Shown: piece after piece, positions 1-6,674 of the stretch
Layout of the letters: the number at the start of each line of letters is the position of its first letter
How positions within the stretch are numbered: position 1 is the stretch's first letter
From: Bacteroidales bacterium
Lineage (GTDB): Bacteria; Bacteroidota; Bacteroidia; Bacteroidales; 4484-276
Length of the DNA stretch: 14,282 nt
Assembly: GCA_029939965.1 (NCBI GenBank)
Contig: JAOZRY010000034.1
Span: 1-14,282 of the forward strand
Direction: 5' to 3'
Position numbers and translations under genes: made by a program
The notes under the pieces: model-generated
Database searches by the model: none
Seen by the model: only the letters and a program-made list of their open reading frames with translations
Told to the model about the DNA's origin: nothing

Positions 1-1
1 A

Positions 2-802
2 GGCATTATGCCAAAAATAATTGGCAAATATCGATCCTATAATATGGCATATATTACAAATCGGCTTATTGAGTTATTGCTTCAGGAAATTAAATACCTG
101 ACCAATACTACTGAAGAAAACCAAATGACATCTCAAAGTAAGCTTATTGTTATGTTTAGTATTAGCAATAAAGAAGGAAAATCATTTATAACCAGTAAAA
201 TTGTAGATAAACTCAGGTCGATGGGCGACAGGATACTATACATGAATTATAGTTTTGAGAAAGAAAACCTTATAGAAGAAAAAAAGAAAGAAATTACTAA
301 AGAAATGAAATTGATTAATATTATTTCAAATCCTTTATTGCTGTTCCAATCTTCATATAGCAGAAAAAAAGGTGAGGATTTATTTGAATCTACTCAAAAT
401 AAAGATAATATCACATTTCAAATCGATGCCACCTTTGCCGAAAAACAAGATCTTTTCGATTTACTTTCAAATCAGGAAATTAATTCTTTCGACAATTACA
501 GATATGTTTTTCTTGAAATTCCTTCTATACTAAACAATTTTTATCCATCCTCTATCATTGGTCAAAGCGACATGAATATTATGATGGTACGATCCAATCG
601 GGAATGGAAAAAAGCTGATACCGGCAGTTTGGCAATGTTTAGCCAAATTGCTAAAGTAAAGCCTATTCTATTTCTTAATGGTACTGAAATAGAAGAGTTA
701 GAGGGAGTTTTAGGTACTCTGCCAAAAAAACGAAGCAAACTGCGAAAAATGATAAAGCAATTACTTAAATTCCAGTTTTATACAAAATCATCAATCAGGT
801 AA
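2..802 (+). CDS. Polysaccharide co-polymerase, C-terminal BY-kinase-like domain (5' partial)
   Basis: This is probably the cytoplasmic C-terminal domain of a Wzc/GumC-type chain-length and export regulator. The frame is still open at the left edge (codons GGC ATT before the first ATG at 8), and the family normally carries a membrane-anchored Wzz domain of several hundred residues first, so I treat the gene as cut, not as starting at 8. Counting from that ATG, the P-loop is NKEGKSF (residues 54-60). The Walker A' position reads YMNYSFE (78-84), where active kinases have an Asp-rich LIDxDxR. The Walker B position reads FLEIPS (168-173), with Glu for the usual Asp. The end (LFLNGTEIEELEGVLGTLPK) matches the family's usual close. 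No C-terminal tyrosine cluster is present; the tail has a single Tyr. Kinase activity is therefore doubtful. The flippase follows after 12 bases. A free-standing 264-residue ATPase-like subunit starting at 8 is the alternative. Confidence 0.75.
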   Translation, partial: GIMPKIIGKYRSYNMAYITNRLIELLLQEIKYLTNTTEENQMTSQSKLIVMFSISNKEGKSFITSKIVDKLRSMGDRILYMNYSFEKENLIEEKKKEITKEMKLINIISNPLLLFQSSYSRKKGEDLFESTQNKDNITFQIDATFAEKQDLFDLLSNQEINSFDNYRYVFLEIPSILNNFYPSSIIGQSDMNIMMVRSNREWKKADTGSLAMFSQIAKVKPILFLNGTEIEELEGVLGTLPKKRSKLRKMIKQLLKFQFYTKSSIR

Positions 803-814
803 ACATGGTTTATT

Positions 815-2164
815 ATGTCCGGAAAAATTAAAGCTCTATTTCAGTCTAACGAATCACTCTCCTTGCTTGCAAATTTGTCAGTTGCAGCCTTTGGTTTTTT
901 AAGTTTTATGACCCTTGCCCGAACATTTACACAGGAACAATTTGGCGAGTGGCTTCTATACCTGATTACTGCCGGCCTTGTTGAAATGCTTAGATTTGCC
1001 ATAACACGGGTTTCAATTATCCGATTTCTATCAGGTGCAAAATCAAATGAACGTAAACAACTTATTGGCTCAAATTGGTTGCTTGGCCTACTTCTTACAG
1101 CTTTTATCATCATAATTATTGTTCTGGTTAAAGTAATCTTTCCTCAATGGGTTAACGAATCCGGATACTTTTACTTCTTTACGTGGTATCCTGTACTGGC
1201 AATCGTAAATTTACCCTATAACAATGCACTGGGTGTATTGCAGGCCGATCAAAAGTTTAAATCGATTTTAGCAATTAGAATAACTGCTACAGGTGGTTTC
1301 TTTCTTTTTATTATCATAAACTTTTTAATTCTCAATTGGAACATTCAGGAGGTTATCTATGCACATTTAGTTGTAAATTTAATAACCTCATTACTTAGTA
1401 TTGCAAAAGGATGGGATGGATTAAAATACTTGTTTCAGGCTACAAGAAAATATAATTCAAAACTATTTCATTTCGGGAAATTTACCATAGGTACAATGGT
1501 AGGTTCAAATCTACTCAAAAGTGCTGATACTATCCTCATTGGACTCAGTCCATTAGGTCCGGCTGCTGTTGCTCTGTACTCCGTACCCCTTAAGCTCACC
1601 GAAGTTATGGAAATACCCCTCAGAAGTTTTCTGGCAACTGCTTTTCCCAAAATGTCTAAAGCTAGCATTGATGGAGATAAAGAAACCGTTAAAAAAGTAT
1701 TTTATACCTATTCCGGTGCCATTACGCTGCTTTTTATACCTATGATTATTGTTTGCATTATTTTTGCTAAACTATTCATTTTGATTCTTGGTGGTGAGCA
1801 ATACACACAATCCATTGTTCCAATTTTACTGTTTCAAATCTTTGCTATATACACCTTTTTTCTTCCTATCGACCGTTTTACAGGTGTCGCACTCGACAGC
1901 ATAAACAAACCTAAAAGGAATTTCTACAAGGTTTTTATTATGGTTATACTAAACATAATTGGCGATTTAATTGCGCTGTACATTTTTAAAAGCCTGATAG
2001 CTGTCGCTCTGGTAACCATTCTTTTTACTATTGTTGGTCAAATTGTTGGATTCAGGTTTCTGACAAAAGAAATTCCTGTTAATTATCTCGATATTTTTAA
2101 ATATGGAATACAGTTTTATAAAGATGCCTACCTAAAATATTTCAAATCCAAAAAGGGGAAATAA
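815..2164 (+). CDS. Wzx-type lipid-linked oligosaccharide flippase (MOP superfamily)
   Basis: This is an integral inner-membrane protein of 449 residues, a usual length for the polysaccharide-specific transport family. Hydrophobic segments run along its whole length, beginning around residues 15-35 with the typical N-terminal pattern of two helices flanking an ART...EQFGEW loop (residues 35-46), which is common in Wzx proteins. Basic residues cluster at the C-terminus (KYFKSKKGK). By family, it would move the undecaprenyl-diphosphate-linked repeat unit from the cytoplasmic to the periplasmic face. Its stop codon shares one base with the start of the polymerase gene (TAATG at 2162-2166), so the two are probably translationally coupled. 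That pairing of flippase and polymerase supports a Wzx/Wzy-dependent pathway. The substrate cannot be read from the sequence. Confidence 0.88.
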   Translation: MSGKIKALFQSNESLSLLANLSVAAFGFLSFMTLARTFTQEQFGEWLLYLITAGLVEMLRFAITRVSIIRFLSGAKSNERKQLIGSNWLLGLLLTAFIIIIIVLVKVIFPQWVNESGYFYFFTWYPVLAIVNLPYNNALGVLQADQKFKSILAIRITATGGFFLFIIINFLILNWNIQEVIYAHLVVNLITSLLSIAKGWDGLKYLFQATRKYNSKLFHFGKFTIGTMVGSNLLKSADTILIGLSPLGPAAVALYSVPLKLTEVMEIPLRSFLATAFPKMSKASIDGDKETVKKVFYTYSGAITLLFIPMIIVCIIFAKLFILILGGEQYTQSIVPILLFQIFAIYTFFLPIDRFTGVALDSINKPKRNFYKVFIMVILNIIGDLIALYIFKSLIAVALVTILFTIVGQIVGFRFLTKEIPVNYLDIFKYGIQFYKDAYLKYFKSKKGK

Positions 2165-3666
2165 TGCTCAATCCTGTGCAAAAACAGACAGGTGCTGCCG
2201 GGTTTGGCAAACCTTTGACGATAATGATTGTTTTAGGTTTAGCTATTATGTTTGCCGCAGTTATAGCAAAAAAGGGTTTTGTAACAGCCATTTTGCTTTC
2301 CGCGCTTCCATTTCTTTTGTTTGTGATAAATAGAATTTTTGAAACGCCCAAACTATCTGTTTTTATTACCATTTTTATGAGCTTTATCGCAATTGGGATT
2401 AGCAGGTATATAAAAGGCCCACCCTATGGTTTGAGTATTGATGCTCTTTTGGTATTAGGCTACATGGCTATGTTTTTTAAAAATTTCTACCTAAAAATTG
2501 ACTGGTCAATGGCAGCAAAGGGTGTAACCTATGCTGCACTTATTTGGTATGGCTATGCCGTTTTTCAGTTGGTTAACCCGGAGGTTATAAGTAGAGAGGC
2601 CTGGTTTTATTCTATGCGAGGCGTTTCGTTGTATATGCTCCTGATCGCACCGCTTGTTTTAATACTAATGAGAGACTACAAGGATCTTAACACGTTTCTT
2701 TATATATGGTGTATAATGTCGTTGCTGGCAACTTTTAAAGGCTTAATACAAGCCAATATTGGTGTAGATCCATTTGAACAAGCCTGGCTCGATGGAGGTG
2801 GTGATGTAACACATATTCTTTTTGGTAAATTGAGGGTTTTTTCATTCTATAGTGATGCAGGGCAATTTGGTGCTGCTCAGGCACATTTGGGGGTAACAGC
2901 CACTATTATTTTTTTAACTGCAACCAAAAAGAAAGATAAAATTTTCTTTGGGATTGTTGGATTAGCAAGTTTCTATGGGATGTTAATTTCAGGAACACGG
3001 GGAGCTATGGCAGTACCTTTTGCAGGATTCTTTTTGTTACTGATACTTATTAGAAATGTAAAACTGGTAACCCTTGGACTTATAATGGGTATTGCGGTTT
3101 TTGTGTTTTTTAAATATACCGTGATATTAAATAATGTAGAGCAAATAAGACGCATGCGTACAGCATTTGACCCAAATGATAAATCGCTTCAGGTGCGTTT
3201 AGATAATCAAAAGAGACTAAAAGTATATCTTGCTACAAGGCCATTTGGCGGAGGCATGGGACACGCAGGAGATAAAGCCCAGCGTTTTACACCAAATGGT
3301 TACCTCGCACATATAGCAACCGATAGCTGGTATGTGATGATCTGGGCAGAACAGGGAATAGTTGGTTTATACCTTCATCTTTTTGTCCTTTTCTTTATTA
3401 TTGGCAAAGGCTCATACATAGCTATGTTCCGGGTGCGAGACCCTGCATTGCAGGGTAAATTCTTTGGATTGGCAGGTGGAATATTTGGTATTATGGCTGC
3501 TGCTTATGGGAATGGTGTGCTTGGGCAACTCCCCACTTCAATTGTCTTGTACACTTCTATGGCATTCCTTTTTGTTGGCGAAGAAATTAGCGAAAGCTAC
3601 GATAAGTATCTGCGAGATAATAATATAGAATTTGAAGAAAACAAGGCAATAAATGAAACAATTTAA
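2164..3666 (+). CDS. O-antigen polymerase/ligase family protein (Wzy-like)
   Basis: A polytopic membrane protein of 500 residues with about ten or more hydrophobic segments. The family signatures are visible: RVFSFYSDAGQFG (residues 224-236), SGTRGA (276-281), and a large periplasmic loop with basic residues that ends in RPFGGGMGHAG (359-369), followed by DSWYVMIWAEQGIVGL (387-402). This last block corresponds to the conserved Wzy_C/O-antigen-ligase region. Members either polymerise repeat units or ligate them to lipid A core. The position directly after the flippase and the co-polymerase makes polymerase the more likely role. The charged cytoplasmic tail (SESYDKYLRDNNIEF) is ordinary. The gene overlaps the start of cysQ by 14 bases in another frame. 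Confidence 0.87.
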   Translation: MLNPVQKQTGAAGFGKPLTIMIVLGLAIMFAAVIAKKGFVTAILLSALPFLLFVINRIFETPKLSVFITIFMSFIAIGISRYIKGPPYGLSIDALLVLGYMAMFFKNFYLKIDWSMAAKGVTYAALIWYGYAVFQLVNPEVISREAWFYSMRGVSLYMLLIAPLVLILMRDYKDLNTFLYIWCIMSLLATFKGLIQANIGVDPFEQAWLDGGGDVTHILFGKLRVFSFYSDAGQFGAAQAHLGVTATIIFLTATKKKDKIFFGIVGLASFYGMLISGTRGAMAVPFAGFFLLLILIRNVKLVTLGLIMGIAVFVFFKYTVILNNVEQIRRMRTAFDPNDKSLQVRLDNQKRLKVYLATRPFGGGMGHAGDKAQRFTPNGYLAHIATDSWYVMIWAEQGIVGLYLHLFVLFFIIGKGSYIAMFRVRDPALQGKFFGLAGGIFGIMAAAYGNGVLGQLPTSIVLYTSMAFLFVGEEISESYDKYLRDNNIEFEENKAINETI

Positions 3667-4498
3667 TAATTCTGAACTAATACAAACAATTATCCAGACC
3701 TCAATATTAGCCGGGAAAAGGATAATGGAAGTTTATAACACTGATTTTGAAGTGGATTATAAAGATGATGAAAGCCCCCTAACAAAAGCTGATCGCGAAG
3801 CAAATACAATAATTTGTGATCACCTGCAAAAAATAGGTATCCCAATTTTAAGTGAAGAGGGAAAGCAATTACCGTATTCGAAGCGCAAAGAATGGAAGAG
3901 ATTGTGGATTGTTGATCCTCTGGATGGAACCAAGGAATTTGTGAAACGAAATGGGGAATTTACAGTAAACATAGCTCTGATCGAAAATAATAGCCCTATT
4001 ATGGGTGTAATATTTTGCCCAACCCTGAAAATTTTATATATTGCAAGTCATTCTTTGGGGGGCTCTTTTAAAATTACCCTTCAACAAGATTGGCAGGAAA
4101 ATAAACCACAGGTAAATGTTTTGATGAAAATGAAAAAAAAACTACCTTTAAAAACAGTAAATAAACCTTTAATAGTTGCAGCTAGCCGTTCGCATCTTAG
4201 TGATGAAACACGGCAATTTGTAAAATCATTGGAAAAAAAAGTGGGGGGAGTTACTTTTATTTCGAAAGGAAGTTCATTAAAACTTTGCATGGTAGCCGAA
4301 GGTAATGCAGATATGTATCCACGGTTTGCTCCTACCAGCGAATGGGATACCGCTGCCGGCCAAGCCATTGTTGAACAAGCCGGAGGGAGTGTATTTATTA
4401 AAGGAACAAAAAAACCGATGATCTATAATAAAGAAAATATCCTAAACCCGTGGTTTTTAGCCATTAGAAATAGCTTACTAAACAAAATCGAAATATGA
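3653..4498 (+). CDS. cysQ: 3'(2'),5'-bisphosphate nucleotidase CysQ
   Basis: A cytoplasmic or membrane-associated metal-dependent phosphatase of the inositol monophosphatase superfamily. CysQ hydrolyses 3'-phosphoadenosine 5'-phosphate (PAP), the by-product of sulfate transfer from PAPS, to AMP. Metal-site motifs are intact: DDESPLTKAD (residues 38-47), the SEE segment (67-69), WIVDPLDGTKEF (85-96) and WDTAAGQAIVEQAGG (231-245). The DGTKEF form of the DG motif distinguishes CysQ from inositol phosphatases. At 281 residues it is slightly longer than usual, with the extra length in a lysine-rich stretch near residues 145-170. It starts inside the polymerase gene (14-base overlap) and ends with ATGA shared with the next glycosyltransferase, so it belongs to the operon. 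No sulfotransferase, cysD, cysN or cysC is in the window. A sugar-phosphate phosphatase role is the alternative. Confidence 0.9.
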   Translation: MKQFNNSELIQTIIQTSILAGKRIMEVYNTDFEVDYKDDESPLTKADREANTIICDHLQKIGIPILSEEGKQLPYSKRKEWKRLWIVDPLDGTKEFVKRNGEFTVNIALIENNSPIMGVIFCPTLKILYIASHSLGGSFKITLQQDWQENKPQVNVLMKMKKKLPLKTVNKPLIVAASRSHLSDETRQFVKSLEKKVGGVTFISKGSSLKLCMVAEGNADMYPRFAPTSEWDTAAGQAIVEQAGGSVFIKGTKKPMIYNKENILNPWFLAIRNSLLNKIEI

Positions 4499-5418
4499 CA
4501 GCATATTCCTACCCTTTAGTTTCAGTTATATCCATCAATTTCAATGCACCGGAGGTAACGGCCGATATGATCAGGTCATTTAAAGATGTTACCTATCCCA
4601 ATGTTGAAATTATAGTTGTTGATAATGCATCAACCAAAGGAGATACTGACAGCCTCAAACAAGATTTTCCGGAAATAAAATTAATTAAAAGCAAAGAAAA
4701 TCTTGGATTTGCCGGGGGAAATAATATTGGAATACGACAAGCAAAGGGTGATTACATTTTATTGCTTAATAATGATACTGAGGTAAAAGCCGACTTTCTT
4801 GAACCGCTTGTTAAAAAATTCCAAAACAATCCTTCTATCGGGGCGGTTTCTCCTAAAATCTATTTTCATCACACCCCCAACATGTTGCAATTTACAGGAA
4901 TTTCAGAAATCAGTAAATTCACAACCCGTAGTACGGGATGGGGGTATGGAAAAATGGATGTGGGACAATTTGATGAAGATAAGAAATCGTTTTTTGCTCA
5001 TGGAGCTGCCATGATGGTACCCAAATCGGTGATTGAAAAAGTTGGCCTGATGGCCGAAATTTATTTCTTGTATTACGAAGAAATGGACTGGGGACAAAGG
5101 ATCAGAAATGCCGGATATGAGATATACTATGTTCATGATTCTGTAATTTATCACAAAGAATCTGTTTCAACAGGAAAAGAGAGCCCGTTAAAAGTATATT
5201 ATATAAATAGGGCAAGGATAATTTATATGCGTCGAAATGTAAAAGGGCCTGATTTATTCATTGCATTTCTGTATCAAAACCTGATATCGGTTCCTAAGAA
5301 CTTATTATTATACCTGTTAAGAGGCAAAATAAATTTGTTCAAAGCCTTCATCAAGGCAGTAGGCTGGAACATAAAAAATGCATTCAATAAAGAGATTTAT
5401 CATAATCCGGAGTTGTAA
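4495..5418 (+). CDS. Glycosyltransferase family 2, rhamnosyltransferase-like
   Basis: A soluble or peripherally membrane-bound GT-A enzyme of 307 residues. The nucleotide-sugar fold begins at VSVISINFN (residues 9-17). The DNAS motif is at 43-46, NLGFAGGNNIGI at 69-80 and the metal-binding LLNNDTEV at 90-97. The acceptor-side block includes AHGAAMMVPKSVIEKVG and YYEEMDWGQRIRNAGY, whose EEMDW holds the likely catalytic acid. This arrangement is typical of WbbL-like enzymes that add rhamnose or a related sugar to a growing repeat unit, but the donor sugar cannot be assigned. The start overlaps the cysQ stop by four bases (ATGA), which indicates translational coupling. It has no membrane helices apart from weakly hydrophobic patches near the C-terminus. 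Confidence 0.9.
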   Translation: MTAYSYPLVSVISINFNAPEVTADMIRSFKDVTYPNVEIIVVDNASTKGDTDSLKQDFPEIKLIKSKENLGFAGGNNIGIRQAKGDYILLLNNDTEVKADFLEPLVKKFQNNPSIGAVSPKIYFHHTPNMLQFTGISEISKFTTRSTGWGYGKMDVGQFDEDKKSFFAHGAAMMVPKSVIEKVGLMAEIYFLYYEEMDWGQRIRNAGYEIYYVHDSVIYHKESVSTGKESPLKVYYINRARIIYMRRNVKGPDLFIAFLYQNLISVPKNLLLYLLRGKINLFKAFIKAVGWNIKNAFNKEIYHNPEL

Positions 5419-5428
5419 TCAAATTATT

Positions 5429-5450
5429 ATTAAAAACAAAAATAACTATG
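5429..5450 (+). promoter_or_regulatory. A-rich translation leader before the membrane GT2 gene
   Basis: The 29-base gap contains ATTAAAAACAAAAA at 5429-5442, close before the ATG at 5448. The same 14 bases recur before the gene at 8549. There is no Shine-Dalgarno motif. In Bacteroidota A-rich leaders help initiation; the regulatory role here is inferred. Confidence 0.35.
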
Positions 5451-6635
5451 CAAATACTTGTACTTATTTTTAATATCATTCAAATTATACTGCTGATTTA
5501 TCTGGGATTGGTAACCATTTATATTTTCATTCTGGCAATTGCAGGATTGTTTAAAATAAAACGTCCGAAAATTATTGATGATAAAAAGCGTCGGTTTGCA
5601 GTTTTAATTCCGGGTTACAAAGAAGATGCAGTGATTGTACACGTAGCTGAAGATGCACTTAAGCAAAATTACTCTACTGATTTATACGATGTGGTTATTA
5701 TTGCTGACTCGTTTCAACCAAAAACTATTGATGAATTAAATAAATTACCCATCAAAGTAATCGAGGTCTCCTTTGATAAAAGTACCAAGTCGAAAGCCCT
5801 CAACAAAACAATGGCTCAGTTTCCTGATAACTACTACGATGTTGCATTGGTTTTGGATGCTGATAACCTAATGGAGCCGGATCTGCTTACCAAAATGAAC
5901 GAATCTTTTTCAAGAGGTTATAAAATTATACAAGGACACCGCGTAGCTAAGAATGTAAATAATACTATGGCTATTCTTGATGCTATTAGTGAGGAGATAA
6001 ACAATCATCTGTTCCGCAAAGGCCACAGGGTTTTAGGATTATCCTCGGCACTCATTGGTTCGGGTATGGCATTCGAATATAACTTTTTTAAAAATTTGAT
6101 GTCAGGGGTAAAAGCAATTGGCGGATTTGATAAAGATATTGAGTTAAGAATTACCAGAGACAAAATAAAAATTGAATACCTTGAAGATGCGTTTATTTTT
6201 GACGAAAAAGTAAGCGAAGCCAAAACTTTTTCGAACCAGCGCCGCAGATGGCTTGCAGCACAACTGGTTTATTTTTCACAATCCATACTTCCATCTCTAA
6301 AAGCACTAATATTCAAAGGCAATATCGATTATTTTCTCAAATCATTTCAGCAAATACAACCACCACGCATATTGCTTATCGGAATTTCTTGGATCATCGG
6401 GGTACTATCGCTAATCTTTGTTCGCGATTATTTTACCCAATGGTGGATTCTTTTGCTGGTAATGGTTAATGTTTCAATAATGCTATCGATTCCCCGCAAA
6501 TTCTGGAACAAGCAATTATTAGTGGCTGTTGCCGGTTTGCCACGTGGTTTTTTCCTGATGTTTCTTACTTTAATGAAAATTAAAGGAGCAAACAAAACAT
6601 TTATTCACACCACACATGGCGAAAACAAGAAGTAA
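5448..6635 (+). CDS. Membrane-embedded glycosyltransferase family 2 (QxxRW type)
   Basis: A 395-residue protein with an N-terminal membrane segment (about residues 5-34), a cytoplasmic GT-A domain, and hydrophobic segments near 307-325, 332-347 and 356-377. The catalytic elements seen are AVLIPGYKED (51-60), a DAD metal site (137-139), the acidic pair in GFDKDIEL (226-233) and QRRRW (264-268). This set is found in cellulose-synthase-like and other processive GT2 enzymes, but many single-addition transferases of glycan operons share it. The length suits a transferase and is too short for a full synthase with its own channel. It is separated from the upstream gene by 29 A-rich bases. Sugar specificity is not readable. 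The role as a repeat-unit transferase is inferred from the Wzx/Wzy context. Confidence 0.88.
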   Translation: MQILVLIFNIIQIILLIYLGLVTIYIFILAIAGLFKIKRPKIIDDKKRRFAVLIPGYKEDAVIVHVAEDALKQNYSTDLYDVVIIADSFQPKTIDELNKLPIKVIEVSFDKSTKSKALNKTMAQFPDNYYDVALVLDADNLMEPDLLTKMNESFSRGYKIIQGHRVAKNVNNTMAILDAISEEINNHLFRKGHRVLGLSSALIGSGMAFEYNFFKNLMSGVKAIGGFDKDIELRITRDKIKIEYLEDAFIFDEKVSEAKTFSNQRRRWLAAQLVYFSQSILPSLKALIFKGNIDYFLKSFQQIQPPRILLIGISWIIGVLSLIFVRDYFTQWWILLLVMVNVSIMLSIPRKFWNKQLLVAVAGLPRGFFLMFLTLMKIKGANKTFIHTTHGENKK

Positions 6636-6674
6636 AAATTAATATATAATTATATCAATCTAATCTGTAACATT

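Noticed and set aside
841..1113. Open frame on the - strand inside the flippase gene
   Set aside because: It is a shadow of the coding strand with no recognisable domain and no start context. The same holds for the other antisense frames, for example 4081-4368, 10291-10560 and 13325-13594.
6636..6674. Possible internal promoter in the AT-rich gap before the amidotransferase gene
   Set aside because: No TAnnTTTG-like -7 element or matching -33 element is visible; AT richness alone is not evidence.
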